Source of the DNA: Stenotrophomonas maltophilia R551-3
GTDB taxonomy: Bacteria; Pseudomonadota; Gammaproteobacteria; Xanthomonadales; Xanthomonadaceae
Length of the DNA: 64,000 nucleotides
Direction of reading: 5' to 3'
Assembly (NCBI RefSeq): GCF_000020665.1
Contig: NC_011071.1
Location: 3,090,501 to 3,154,500 of the forward strand
Part shown: piece by piece, positions 56,000-64,000 of the stretch
How the letters are laid out: each line of letters begins with the position of its first letter
Numbering within the stretch: position 1 is the stretch's first letter
The notes under the pieces: generated by a model
What the model saw: the letters and a program-made list of their open reading frames with translations, nothing else
Database searches by the model: none
Told to the model about the DNA's origin: nothing
Program-made: the position numbers and the translations under genes

Positions 56000-56745
56000 T
56001 TCACTGCCTCCTGCGCGCGCTCACCTTCTGCGGTCTGCAGGCGGGCGTCGTCGCGGATCACGCGCGGCACGCCGACACGCGGCTCCACCGAGGTGACCGG
56101 TTCGTAGATCACGCGCTTCTTTTCTTCGTCGTAGCGGACTTCGACATTGCCGATCAGCGGGAAGTCCTTGCGGAACGGATGACCGACGAAACCGTAGTCG
56201 GTCAGGATCCGGCGCAGGTCCGGGTGGCCTTCGAAGATCACGCCGTACAGGTCGAACGCTTCGCGCTCGAACCAGTTCAGGCCCGGCCAGATGCCGGTCA
56301 GCGAGGACACCACCGGCAGCGCTTCGTCAGGAGCGAAGCAGCGCAGGTGCATCATCAGGTTGTGCTGGTACGAACGCAGCTGGGCGACCACGGCGAACCG
56401 CTGGGTCGGCATGTGCTGCGGGCGGGCGCCGTCGGCACCGTTTTCCTCGGTGGGGAACTCGCCCCACGCGAAACGGCCCTGGGCCTTGCCTTCGACACCA
56501 CGGCTGAAGCCCTGCGAGGACACATCGGCGGTGTCCCACTCGTCGGAGCCATAACCGAGATAGTCGACGCCGCAGAGATCCACGGCCTGTTCGAAACCAA
56601 ACTCGTCACGCAGCGCCAGGGCGGTGGCGTGCCACTCGGCGGCAGGCACTTCCAGCGTCACTTCGCCGCGGGGTTCGACCACGATGACCTTCGCACCTGC
56701 GAAACGTGCGGAGAGTCGGTCGATGAAGGATGCTTGCTCTGCCAT
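55996..56745 (-). CDS. nuoC: NADH-quinone oxidoreductase subunit C
   Basis: 249 residues, the 30-kDa subunit kept separate from NuoD (they are fused in E. coli). The signature [22 protein letters not shown] is clear. An N-terminal extension and a charged tail ([15 protein letters not shown]) are within family range. Confidence 0.96.
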   Translation of the reverse strand: MAEQASFIDRLSARFAGAKVIVVEPRGEVTLEVPAAEWHATALALRDEFGFEQAVDLCGVDYLGYGSDEWDTADVSSQGFSRGVEGKAQGRFAWGEFPTEENGADGARPQHMPTQRFAVVAQLRSYQHNLMMHLRCFAPDEALPVVSSLTGIWPGLNWFEREAFDLYGVIFEGHPDLRRILTDYGFVGHPFRKDFPLIGNVEVRYDEEKKRVIYEPVTSVEPRVGVPRVIRDDARLQTAEGERAQEAVK

Positions 56746-56778
56746 GGGGGCTTGGCGCGCTCTTGTCAGGTGAAGGGG

Positions 56779-57333
56779 TCAGCGGGCGATGGTCTGTGTA
56801 CGCCAGATCTTCTTCTGCAGCTGCAGGATCCCGTACACCAGCGCCTCGGCGGTCGGCGGGCAGCCTGGGACATAGACGTCCACCGGCACCACGCGATCAC
56901 AGCCGCGCACCACAGAATAGGAATAGTGGTAGTAACCACCGCCGTTGGCGCAGCTGCCCATCGAGATGACCCACTTCGGGTCCGGCATCTGGTCATAGAC
57001 CTTGCGCAGCGCCGGGGCCATCTTGTTGACCAGGGTACCGGCCACGATCATCACGTCGGACTGACGCGGCGACGGGCGGAACACCACGCCGTAGCGGTCA
57101 AGGTCCAGGCGCGCGGCACCGGCATGCATCATCTCGACCGCACAGCAGGCCAGGCCGAAGGTCATCGGCCACATCGAGCCGGTACGCGCCCAGTTCAGCA
57201 GTGCGTCGACGCTGGTGGTGACGAAGCCCTTTTCCAGCAGCGGGTTGTCGCCTTCCGGCCGCAGGATGTCATCAACCCGGCCTTCCGGCGTCGGATTGTT
57301 CATGAGGCCATCGAGAGTCTGAATCACTCCCAT
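56779..57333 (-). CDS. nuoB: NADH-quinone oxidoreductase subunit B
   Basis: 184 residues. It binds cluster N2, the last before quinone: tandem Cys63-Cys64 in [10 protein letters not shown], Cys128 in GSCANGGG and Cys158 in [10 protein letters not shown]. The start [13 protein letters not shown] at 57333 lies 10 bp inside nuoA. The longer open frame to 57552 is out of family. Confidence 0.97.
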   Translation of the reverse strand: MGVIQTLDGLMNNPTPEGRVDDILRPEGDNPLLEKGFVTTSVDALLNWARTGSMWPMTFGLACCAVEMMHAGAARLDLDRYGVVFRPSPRQSDVMIVAGTLVNKMAPALRKVYDQMPDPKWVISMGSCANGGGYYHYSYSVVRGCDRVVPVDVYVPGCPPTAEALVYGILQLQKKIWRTQTIAR

Positions 57334-57680
57334 TCCAGCGCTCCCTTCTTCCAGACGTAAATGAAACCGAGGAACAGCATGCCGACAAACAGGCCCATGG
57401 TGATGAGCGAACGCGCGCCCAGCTCCATGAAGACCTGGGTCCACGGCACGATGAAGATGATTTCCAGGTCGAAGACGATGAACTGGATCGCGATCAGGTA
57501 GTAGCGCACGTCGAACTTCATGCGCGCGTCTTCGAAGGCTTCGAAGCCGCACTCGTACGGCGACAGCTTTTCCAGATCGGGGCGGCGGGGACCGAGGAAT
57601 CGGCCAACCAGCATCAGCGTAATGCCGATACCGGTGGCAACGATCAGAAACAGCAGAGACGGCAAATATTCGGCCAGCAC
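57324..57680 (-). CDS. nuoA: NADH-quinone oxidoreductase subunit A
   Basis: 118 residues, three membrane helices. The start is GTG (57678-57680) with AAGAGAG upstream, giving [18 protein letters not shown]; the longer frame from 57728 begins with a basic arm unlike the family. Conserved [32 protein letters not shown] is present. First gene of the nuo operon. Confidence 0.95.
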   Translation of the reverse strand: MLAEYLPSLLFLIVATGIGITLMLVGRFLGPRRPDLEKLSPYECGFEAFEDARMKFDVRYYLIAIQFIVFDLEIIFIVPWTQVFMELGARSLITMGLFVGMLFLGFIYVWKKGALEWE

Positions 57681-57791
57681 AGCGATTCTCTCTTGCCTCT
57701 GCCGCTGCGCCTGCAGGCGCTTTGGCATGGGGGAGTGGACGGGAATCTGCCTGGCGCCTTGCGCGCCAGACGAACCCGCTTTACTTACAAA

Positions 57792-57876
57792 TGGTGCCCA
57801 AGAGGGGACTCGAACCCCTACGACCTAAGTCGCTACCACCTCAAGGTAGTGCGTCTACCAATTCCGCCACCTGGGC
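57792..57876 (-). tRNA. tRNA-Leu(GAG)
   Basis: 85 nt with long variable arm and encoded CCA. Anticodon stem CTACC/GGTAG encloses CTTGAGG, anticodon GAG. It lies between secG and nuoA, as secG-leuU in E. coli. Confidence 0.96.
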
Positions 57877-57927
57877 AAACGATCACATCAGACTATCTTC
57901 CCGATGCGCCGCGTATTGTAACCGGCT

Positions 57928-58365
57928 TCAGTGTTTCTGGGAGCCTTCCGAAGCCTTTTCTTCACCAGAAACCGAAGATTCCGCCTGAGCCGGCACAGTT
58001 GCGGCCGGAACCGGGGCGGCCGGGACCGCATCGGCCTTCGGAACGGCCGGCAATTCGCCCGCCGGGGCCGCCGGAGCGGTCACCGCCGGGGCGGACATCA
58101 GGCCCAGATCCTGCTCGGCCGCCGGGCGGGTGCCGTGACCGGCATACCAGGCCATGAAGAGGCTGATGCCGAAGAACACGACTGCCAGCCACTTGGTCGA
58201 CTTGGACAGGAAGTTCGAAGCGCCGCGCGCACCGAACACCGTACCCGAGGCACCGGCGCCAAAGCCCGAACCCGCCGCCGCACCCGAACCACGCTGCATC
58301 AGGATCAGCGCGATCATGGCCACAGCGACCAGCACGTAGACGACATTGAGGATCAACATCAGCAT
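57928..58365 (-). CDS. secG: preprotein translocase subunit SecG
   Basis: 145 residues, longer than the usual 110. Two membrane helices (LILNVVYVLVAVAMIALILMQ; TKWLAVVFFGISLFMAWYAG) flank the conserved cytoplasmic GSGFGAGASGTVFGARGASNFLSKST loop. A Pro/Ala-rich tail (about residues 88-145) follows. SecG assists SecYEG protein export. Two near starts at 58365 and 58359 are possible; the first has GAGGG upstream. Confidence 0.95.
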   Translation of the reverse strand: MLMLILNVVYVLVAVAMIALILMQRGSGAAAGSGFGAGASGTVFGARGASNFLSKSTKWLAVVFFGISLFMAWYAGHGTRPAAEQDLGLMSAPAVTAPAAPAGELPAVPKADAVPAAPVPAATVPAQAESSVSGEEKASEGSQKH

Positions 58366-58396
58366 TGAAAACCGCCCTCGGACAATACTTCTAGGA

Positions 58397-59152
58397 TTAG
58401 TTCGCGGCCGCCGCCCGTGCGATGGCCAGGAAGTCCGCGGCCACCAGGGAGGCGCCACCGACCAGCCCACCATCGACATCCGGCTGCGCGAACAGTTCCC
58501 CGGCATTGTCGGGCTTCACGCTACCGCCGTAAACAATGGGCAGTGAATCAGCAATTCTAGCATCGATACGCGCGACTTCGCCACGAATGAACGCGTGCAC
58601 CTGCTGTGCCTGCTCCTTGGTCGCGGTGCGGCCGGTACCGATGGCCCAGACCGGCTCGTAGGCAACCACGGCCTTGGCGAAACCGGCCGCACCGACCAGC
58701 TCCAGCACCGGCGCCAGCTGGCTGGCGATGACCACATTGGTCTGCCCGGCCTCGCGCTGCTCCAGGGTCTCGCCCACGCACAGCACCGGCACCAGGCCGG
58801 CATGCTGGGCGGCGGCGAACTTGCGGGCGACCAGCTCGCTGCTTTCATGATGGTACTGGCGGCGCTCGGAATGACCGACCAGGCCGTAGCGGGCACCGAC
58901 CTCGACCAGCATCGCCGCGCAGACCTCGCCGGTATAGGCCCCCTTCTCGTTGCTGCTCACGTCCTGCGCGCCAAAAGCAAGGCCGGTGTCGCCGAAGTCC
59001 TCGACCAGCTCCCCCAGGTACGGCAGCGGCGGCAGGATCACCACGTCCACCCCCTCCAGCGGCAGCCCGGCGGCCACCTGCCCCAGCAGTTCATTGGCGA
59101 ATTGACGGCTGCCATGCAGCTTCCAGTTTCCGGCGACGATCTTGCGGCGCAT
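58397..59152 (-). CDS. tpiA: triosephosphate isomerase
   Basis: 251 residues, standard TIM barrel. Catalytic residues are seen in context: Lys in GNWKLHGS, His in GLVGHSERRQYHH, Glu in AYEPVWAIGTGRTA. It interconverts DHAP and glyceraldehyde 3-phosphate. The start MRRKIVAGNWKLHGS at 59152 is the family start; a longer frame to 59524 lies in non-coding repeats. Confidence 0.98.
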   Translation of the reverse strand: MRRKIVAGNWKLHGSRQFANELLGQVAAGLPLEGVDVVILPPLPYLGELVEDFGDTGLAFGAQDVSSNEKGAYTGEVCAAMLVEVGARYGLVGHSERRQYHHESSELVARKFAAAQHAGLVPVLCVGETLEQREAGQTNVVIASQLAPVLELVGAAGFAKAVVAYEPVWAIGTGRTATKEQAQQVHAFIRGEVARIDARIADSLPIVYGGSVKPDNAGELFAQPDVDGGLVGGASLVAADFLAIARAAAAN

Positions 59153-59389
59153 GAGCGGGTGGCTCCTGTGTGAAATCAGCCGGTCATGATACCCGCTGCG
59201 GCAAAAATTCGTTTCTTTGTAAGCGGTTACATGGAGTTTCAGCCAACGGCGCAGCCCCTCGTGGCGAGGGTTGGGTTGGTCGCGGAGAGCCCGGTTGGAT
59301 TTGGGGCTTGGCCCGGCGGGTGGGACTGCGCAGGGGACGCTGCAAGTCCCCCTCCGGGGCCCGGCCCAGCCGCTGGCGGCTGTGCGTTC

Positions 59390-59533
59390 GGGCGCTTGCG
59401 AAGCAGTGCTTCGCAAGCAAAGCGCCCTCACCCATGTAAGCTCGGTCGCCGCTTGCTCGTGTGCGCTGTCCTGCGCACACGGCAAGACCGGGGTTGGGCG
59501 TCCTGCCCAACCCGCCCGAGGCATGCCTCGGGC
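59390..59533. repeat. array of four stem-loops
   Basis: Four consecutive perfect or nearly perfect hairpins: 59390-59427 (centre GCTTGCGAAG/CTTCGCAAGC), 59459-59480 (GTGTGCGC/GCGCACAC), 59491-59513 (GGGTTGGGC/GCCCAACCC) and 59514-59533 (GCCCGAGG/CCTCGGGC). They occupy most of this 144-nt stretch. The DNA on both sides contains no convincing gene. Confidence 0.75.
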
Positions 59534-59665
59534 CCATGCGGCTCACGCCCCTGCGCAGCCCCACCCGCCCGGCCTCTGACACATTCCGGCGGTTCCGCCC
59601 GCCACGGAAAGAAAAAAGAAGAGCAAGAGCAAAGGCAAAAGCTGCATTCCCGTTGCTGCCGGTTG

Positions 59666-59683
59666 CCCCCCCCCCCCCCCCCC
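59666..59683 (+). repeat. C18 homopolymer tract
   Basis: Eighteen consecutive C (59666-59683), the longest homopolymer in the window, in non-coding DNA. Confidence 0.85.
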
Positions 59684-59706
59684 TACCCCACTTCGATCTG
59701 ACAGAT

Positions 59707-59730
59707 GTGTCGACCAAGGTCGACACCTAC
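59707..59730 (-). repeat. SMAG-type repeat
   Basis: Minus strand GTAG then GTGTCGACC-TT-GGTCGACAC, 23 bp after the C tract. Confidence 0.8.
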
Positions 59731-59775
59731 CAGGAGCCACCCGCACCCACCGTCACCGGGAATCTGTCGAAGGCA

Positions 59776-59869
59776 GGGAGGTGTCGGATGGCGGGGTGTC
59801 CGCGGCATGGATGCCGCGGCCAAGCCCCCATGGACGGGTTCACGGCGCCCCCGCCATCCGACACCTCCC
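59776..59869 (-). repeat. compound hairpin repeat, copy B
   Basis: Outer arms 59776-59796 and 59849-59869 pair perfectly over 21 bp (28 with two mismatches). Inside are the inner stem CCGCGGCAT-GG-ATGCCGCGG (59800-59819) and the 28-nt core (59820-59847), which is the reverse complement of the copy A core at 23 of 28 positions. Confidence 0.75.
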
Positions 59870-59971
59870 CGCCTCCCCACGCAGAAACCCAGAGCCGCTT
59901 TTGGCTTTGGCTTTGGCCTTTGGCCTCTGCGGGTGCAGGGCGCAGCCCTGCCGAACACCCTCCGCTGCGCT

Positions 59972-59994
59972 CGCCGGGCATGGCCCGGCGCTAC
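59972..59994 (-). repeat. SMAG-type repeat
   Basis: Minus strand GTAG then CGCCGGGCC-AT-GCCCGGCG, just before the dioxygenase terminator. Confidence 0.8.
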
Positions 59995-60002
59995 CCGTAA
60001 TG

Positions 60003-60025
60003 AAAAAGCCGCCTTTCGGCGGCTT
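60003..60025 (-). terminator. terminator of the dioxygenase gene
   Basis: Minus strand AAGCCGCC-GAAA-GGCGGCTT followed by a T run (A run 60003-60007), 5 bp after the stop codon. Confidence 0.88.
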
Positions 60026-60030
60026 CTTCA

Positions 60031-60966
60031 TTACTTCAGCTTGATCTCGCGCAGGCGTTCTTCAAGGAAGCCGTGGGCGGTGATCGCTTCCGGGTACCGG
60101 CTCGGATTGTCCGGGGTGATGCACGACGGCAGCACGTCGATCAGGAAGTCCGGGTTCGGGTGCAGGAAGAACGGCACCGAGTAACGCGGCTGGCGCGCCA
60201 GCTCACCCGGGGGGTTGACCACGCGGTGAATGGTCGACGGATACACATGGTTGGTCAGGCGCTGCAGCATGTCGCCGATGTTGACCACGATGGTGTCCGC
60301 ATCCGAGGTGAACGGCACCCACTCACCATCGTGCGACTGCACTTCGAGGCCGGCGGCACTGGCGCCGACCAGCAGGGTGATGAAGTTGATGTCGCCATGA
60401 GCGCCCGCACGCACGTTCGGGATGTCGTCGGTGGTGATCGGCGGGTAATGGATCGGACGCAGGATCGAGTTGCCGAAGTTGGTCTTGTCGGCAAAGAAAT
60501 TCTCCGGCAAGCCGATGTGCAGGGCCAGCGCCGAAAGCACGCGCGAACCCAGGTTATCCAGCGCCTGGTACAGGCCGTAGCCACGCTCACGGAAGCCCTC
60601 GACCTCGGTCGGCCACAGGTTCGGCGCCATCACGTCGCGGTACTTGGAGTCGTCGGCGATCTCGCGGCCGATGTGCCAGAACTCCTTGAGGTCGAAGTGC
60701 TTGGAACCCTTGGCGGTTTCAACACCGAACGGGGTGTAGCCGCGGGCGCCGCCGCTGCCGGCCACGTGGTACTTGCGCTTGACCTCATCCGGCAGGGCGA
60801 AGAAGGCCTTGAAGGCACCGTAGGCCGCGTCGATGTCGGCCTGCGGGATGCCGTGGTTGCGGATGCCCGCGAATCCCCATTGGCGGTAGGCCGCGCCCAG
60901 CTCGGCCACGAAGGCTTCGCGGTCGCTGTCGAAACGGGTGATGTCGAGGGTGGGGATCTGGCTCAC
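60031..60966 (-). CDS. 2-oxoglutarate/Fe(II)-dependent dioxygenase, isopenicillin N synthase family
   Basis: 311 residues from a GTG start (60964-60966) with AGGA upstream. Iron ligands are visible: His and Asp in GAHGDINFITLL, the second His in TIHRVVNPPGE, and the 2OG-binding Arg-x-Ser in RYSVPFFLHP. The N-terminal DIOX_N region is IPTLDITRFDSDREAFVAEL. Such enzymes oxidise diverse small molecules; the substrate is unknown. It has its own terminator and is divergent from the sulfatase-like gene. Confidence 0.92.
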   Translation of the reverse strand: MSQIPTLDITRFDSDREAFVAELGAAYRQWGFAGIRNHGIPQADIDAAYGAFKAFFALPDEVKRKYHVAGSGGARGYTPFGVETAKGSKHFDLKEFWHIGREIADDSKYRDVMAPNLWPTEVEGFRERGYGLYQALDNLGSRVLSALALHIGLPENFFADKTNFGNSILRPIHYPPITTDDIPNVRAGAHGDINFITLLVGASAAGLEVQSHDGEWVPFTSDADTIVVNIGDMLQRLTNHVYPSTIHRVVNPPGELARQPRYSVPFFLHPNPDFLIDVLPSCITPDNPSRYPEAITAHGFLEERLREIKLK

Positions 60967-61168
60967 AGCGGTTCCTGGCTTGTCGTTGGGTCTGGAGGGG
61001 CCTGCGCATTCATGCCCCGCCTGAACATTGTGACAGATCGCCCGGCGAACGCGACTCGATACACTCGATACAAGGAAACAAACCGATACAATGCGCGGCC
61101 CGCGCGTATTTAACGATTCCGTCACGTTGGTGTCGCGCGCGGCCCGCCCACCTGAACACGTCCGCACG

Positions 61169-63046
61169 ATGCCCACTGCTCCAGCCAAAACCACCCGCCC
61201 TGTAGACACCGCCCGCCGCTGGCGTGGGCTGGCCTGGTGGTCGCTGTTCGTCACCGGCAATGCGATCCTGGCGGCAGTCATCACGCTCGGCAACGTGCCG
61301 CTACGCGGTAATCCCGGCGGAGGCCAGGGCCTGGCCTACCTTGCGATCGCCCTGCCCGGCCATCTGCTGGCCTTCGGCGCCCTCGCCGGCCTGCTGCCAC
61401 TGCTGCTGGGCCTGTGGACGCGCAGTGCACGCACGTTGAGCATCAGCGCAGTGCTGCTGCAGGGCCTGTGGCTGTGCCTGCTGCTGGTCGATGCCAAGGT
61501 ATTCACGCTGTATCGCTTCCACCTCAATGCCATGGTGGTGAACATGGTGTTCGGGGGAGCACTGCAGGACCAAGTCGCATTGTCCTGGAAGACCTGGCTG
61601 CAGATCGGCCTGTTGGTGTCGGCGATCTTTACCGCTGAGGGCCTGCTGGCCTGGGCGTGCTGGAAGCTGCTGCCAGCGGCGCCGCGTCGGCGCCGGGTGC
61701 TGCAGGCCTGGGCGGTGGTCGTCCTGCTGATGGCCGGCGGCCAGGTCGCCACTGCCTACTACGATGCACGTGGCGACCGTGACGTGATCGCCCAGTGGAA
61801 TTACCTGCCCTGGGCCCAGCCCATCACGGCCAAGAGCTTCATGCGCAGGCTGGGCGTGGTCAGCGAACCGCAGGTTGGGCTGCCCGATCCGCGCCATGCC
61901 CAGTTGCTGTATCCGCTACAGCCGCTGCGCTGCCAGAATCCGCACCGCCCCAACGTGCTGATGGTGGTGCTGGAATCCCTGCGCCACGATGCACTGACGG
62001 CGGAGGTCATGCCGAATACCTCGGCGCTGGCTCAGTCAGCGCGCGTGTATGACCGCCACTTCAGCACCGGCAACGCCACCCGTTACGGTCTGTTCGGCCT
62101 GTTGTACGGCCTCCCTGGTGGTTACTGGCAGAGCATGCTGGACGAGCAGCGCGGCTCGCAGTTGTTCCAGGTGCTGGGGCAGCAGGGCTACGACCTGCAC
62201 CTGTATGGCAGCGCGCCGCTGTACAGCCCCGAATTCGACCGCACCGCGTTCGCCGACGTACGCAACCAACTGCATCAGGGGCCCTCCGAGCTGGGTTCGG
62301 AGGGACGCGACCGTGCCATCGTCGCCTCGCTGCAGCAGGACATCCGCACCAGCCAGGCCGCGCACAAGCCGTGGTTCGGCTTCGTATTCCTCGATTCCAC
62401 CCACGCGCCGTACCACATGCCCGCCGGGTACCCGGCTCTGGCCACGCCAATGGCCGGCGAAATCGACTTCCTCAAGTTCGGCCCCGAGCATGACCCGACC
62501 CCCGAGCTGAACCGCTACCGCACCGCCGTGCACTACGCCGACAGCCTGGTGGGCACGTTGCTGGACGACCTGCGCGCACAGGGCCTGGATCAGGACACCA
62601 TCGTGCTGGTCACCGGCGACCACGCCGAGGAATTCAACGACCTCGCACTGAATTACTGGGGCCACAACGGCAACTTCTCGGATTACCAGTTGCAGGTGCC
62701 ATTCGTGCTGCACTGGCCGGGCCGGGGCAGCGCGCGCGAATCCCGCACCAGTTCGCATGAGGACTGGGTCCCGACGTTGATGCGCCACGCGCTGGGCTGC
62801 GAGAACGCGCTGACCGACTTCAGCACCGGCCAGGATCTGTTGGCCGAGCCCAGCGGCGAACGTGCACTGGTGGTGGAAAGCTGGTCGCAACGCGCTGTCC
62901 GCCATGGCAACGCCATCTATGTGTTCGACAAGTTCGGCAACGCAACCGCTCTGGATCTGCAGTACCGCGCGCTGCCGCAGCAGGCCCCGGATGCCACCGC
63001 CGTCCGTACCGCATGGGAAGCGCTGACCCGCTTCCGCAACCGCTGA
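61169..63046 (+). CDS. YejM/LapC-like membrane sulfatase-fold protein (DUF3413)
   Basis: 625 residues. Five N-terminal membrane helices (about 20-190) form a DUF3413 region, followed by a periplasmic alkaline-phosphatase-superfamily domain. Signature segments are RPNVLMVVLESLRHDAL, FSTGNATRYGLFGLLYGLPG (the YejM motif SSGNxTxxGIFGLFYG) and VTGDHAEEFND. In E. coli YejM/LapC senses LPS and restrains LapB-dependent control of LpxC; whether it has enzymatic activity is debated. Starts at 61169 or 61091 are possible; the upstream one is 14 nt from AAGGA and has unusual arm. Confidence 0.88.
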   Translation: MPTAPAKTTRPVDTARRWRGLAWWSLFVTGNAILAAVITLGNVPLRGNPGGGQGLAYLAIALPGHLLAFGALAGLLPLLLGLWTRSARTLSISAVLLQGLWLCLLLVDAKVFTLYRFHLNAMVVNMVFGGALQDQVALSWKTWLQIGLLVSAIFTAEGLLAWACWKLLPAAPRRRRVLQAWAVVVLLMAGGQVATAYYDARGDRDVIAQWNYLPWAQPITAKSFMRRLGVVSEPQVGLPDPRHAQLLYPLQPLRCQNPHRPNVLMVVLESLRHDALTAEVMPNTSALAQSARVYDRHFSTGNATRYGLFGLLYGLPGGYWQSMLDEQRGSQLFQVLGQQGYDLHLYGSAPLYSPEFDRTAFADVRNQLHQGPSELGSEGRDRAIVASLQQDIRTSQAAHKPWFGFVFLDSTHAPYHMPAGYPALATPMAGEIDFLKFGPEHDPTPELNRYRTAVHYADSLVGTLLDDLRAQGLDQDTIVLVTGDHAEEFNDLALNYWGHNGNFSDYQLQVPFVLHWPGRGSARESRTSSHEDWVPTLMRHALGCENALTDFSTGQDLLAEPSGERALVVESWSQRAVRHGNAIYVFDKFGNATALDLQYRALPQQAPDATAVRTAWEALTRFRNR

Positions 63047-63064
63047 CCACAGAGGATGGTTTCC

Positions 63065-64000
63065 ATGAAACGCCCGCTGCGCATCCTGCATACCGAAGCC
63101 GCCAAGGGCATGGGTGGGCAGGAAATCTACATCTTCCGCCACATGCAGGTGATGCGTGCGCGCGGCCATGAGGTATCCCTGCTGTGTCAGCCCGATGCAC
63201 GCCTGGCCCAGCTGGCACGTGATGATGGATTCACCGTACACACCCTGCGCATGGGTGGACTGGCCCGACTGCTGCGTGGCATCTGGTCGGTATCACGACT
63301 GGTGCGCCGCGAGCGCTACGACGTGGTCAATACCACCAGCCGCCGCGATGCACTGATCGCCGCCGCCGGTGCACGCCTGGGTGGAACCCCGCTCGTGGTG
63401 CGCTCGCGCCATCTGATGAGCCCGGTCAACTCGCTGCTGACGTATACCAGGCTTCCCCACCGGATCATCACCGTCAGCGACTTCGTCAAGCGGTTGCTGG
63501 TCGACCGCGGCATCGCTGCCGGGCATATTGGCATCGTGCCGCCGATGGCGACGCCGCCACGCTGGGACGTCTCCGAGCAGAGCGATCCCTGGACGAGACT
63601 GCAGGAGACCCGCGCGCACGTGCGTGCTGAACTCGGTTTCGCCGAGCATGACATCGTGATTGGCTGCGTGGCCGTGCTGCGCGAACCCAAGGGCCATGCC
63701 GAACTGCTGCGCGCCATTGCGCCTTTGTGCAAGGCCAACCCCGATCTGCACCTGGCCGTGGTCGGAGACGGAGAGCCAGTAATGGGCCGGCTGCTGGCCC
63801 TGCGCAGCGAACTCGGCCTGGAGCAGCAGGTGCATCTGCTCGGCTTCCGCAGCGAGGCTCATCGACTGATGGCGGGCTTCGACATCTTCGCCCTGGCGAC
63901 CCACAAGGAAGCTTCGGGAACAGTTTTCCTGGAAGCCGCGCAGGCAGCACTGCCAATCGTCTCGCACCGCGTTGGCGGCGTGCCTGAAATGCTGGTGGAA
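63065..64000 (+). CDS. glycosyltransferase family 4, C-terminally cut by window end
   Basis: 312 codons visible, incomplete. The GT-B fold is indicated by ILHTEAAKGMGGQEIYI at the start (nucleotide-sugar acceptor loop GGQE), IITVSDFVKRLLVDRG (linker), GCVAVLREPKGHAELLRAI (the GxxxxxKG donor motif), and the C-terminal EASGTVFLEAAQAALPIVSH with the E-x7-E motif. It follows the YejM-like gene by 18 bp, so they are probably co-transcribed, pointing to surface polysaccharide or LPS synthesis. Sugar and acceptor unknown. Confidence 0.93.
   Translation, partial: MKRPLRILHTEAAKGMGGQEIYIFRHMQVMRARGHEVSLLCQPDARLAQLARDDGFTVHTLRMGGLARLLRGIWSVSRLVRRERYDVVNTTSRRDALIAAAGARLGGTPLVVRSRHLMSPVNSLLTYTRLPHRIITVSDFVKRLLVDRGIAAGHIGIVPPMATPPRWDVSEQSDPWTRLQETRAHVRAELGFAEHDIVIGCVAVLREPKGHAELLRAIAPLCKANPDLHLAVVGDGEPVMGRLLALRSELGLEQQVHLLGFRSEAHRLMAGFDIFALATHKEASGTVFLEAAQAALPIVSHRVGGVPEMLVE

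Larger units (their letters stand above)
59153..60002. other. 850-bp non-coding repeat region
   Basis: Between tpiA and the dioxygenase gene. It holds the hairpin array, C18 tract, a SMAG repeat, compound repeat copy B, a TTTGGC-type short direct repetition near 59899-59925 and a terminal SMAG repeat. Several long open frames exist on both strands but follow the GC pattern of the repeats and lack ribosome-binding sites. Confidence 0.6.

Noticed and set aside
59184..59726. Open frames on both strands in the region after tpiA.
   Set aside because: They run through hairpins, the C tract and repeats, begin without ribosome-binding sites, and have no recognisable domain.

Overview
The window is a GC-rich stretch of Gammaproteobacterial chromosome that reads as Stenotrophomonas, most likely the S. 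maltophilia complex. The evidence is the gene content and order, plus about fifteen short stem-loop repeats that carry a GTAG end, matching the SMAG repeats described in S. maltophilia. I see no transposase, phage gene or CRISPR array. Species identity is inferred, not computed.

Layout. (1) 1-20 kb is an accessory and housekeeping mix: the end of an alpha/beta hydrolase, tRNA-Ala(CGC), an SDR oxidoreductase divergent from an Ada-like alkyl-DNA repair regulator, a CurA-type reductase, two tRNA-Phe genes, a lipocalin, a LEA-type lipoprotein, an acyl-CoA dehydrogenase, a repeat-rich gap, an HNH nuclease, dxs, DUF3011 secreted proteins with a pair of 67-residue paralogs, TetR plus SMR efflux, a LysE exporter, a second ClpP, an ArsR/SRPBCC pair, an amino-acid racemase and a GNAT enzyme. 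(2) 20-28 kb, minus strand, is the translation operon thrS-infC-rpmI-rplT-pheS-pheT-ihfA-merR followed by tRNA-Pro(GGG). (3) 28-33 kb holds a probable iron-related membrane operon (DUF3325-like, DUF3649-like, PepSY), a GH18 chitinase and a TPR protein. (4) 33-42.7 kb, minus strand, is the metY-type operon: two initiator tRNAs, rimP, nusA, infB, rbfA, truB, rpsO, pnp. (5) 42.7-57.7 kb, minus strand, is the complete 14-gene complex I operon nuoA-N, preceded by tpiA, secG and tRNA-Leu(GAG). (6) 59-64 kb has a non-coding region of about 850 bp full of hairpins, a 2OG-Fe(II) dioxygenase, a YejM/LapC-like membrane sulfatase-fold protein, and a glycosyltransferase cut by the window end.

Most notable observations: a nine-codon reading frame with three consecutive Thr codons and a terminator hairpin in the thrS leader, which suggests ribosome-mediated attenuation; an AUC start for infC; two copies of a roughly 100-nt compound hairpin (8471-8570 and 59776-59869) that share a 28-nt core while both stems change with base pairing kept; a near-perfect 28-bp inverted repeat directly before the HNH gene; a His/Asp-rich insert in NuoL; and initiator tRNAs with a U1-U72 mismatch. 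All functional statements come from reading the sequence; no database search was run.
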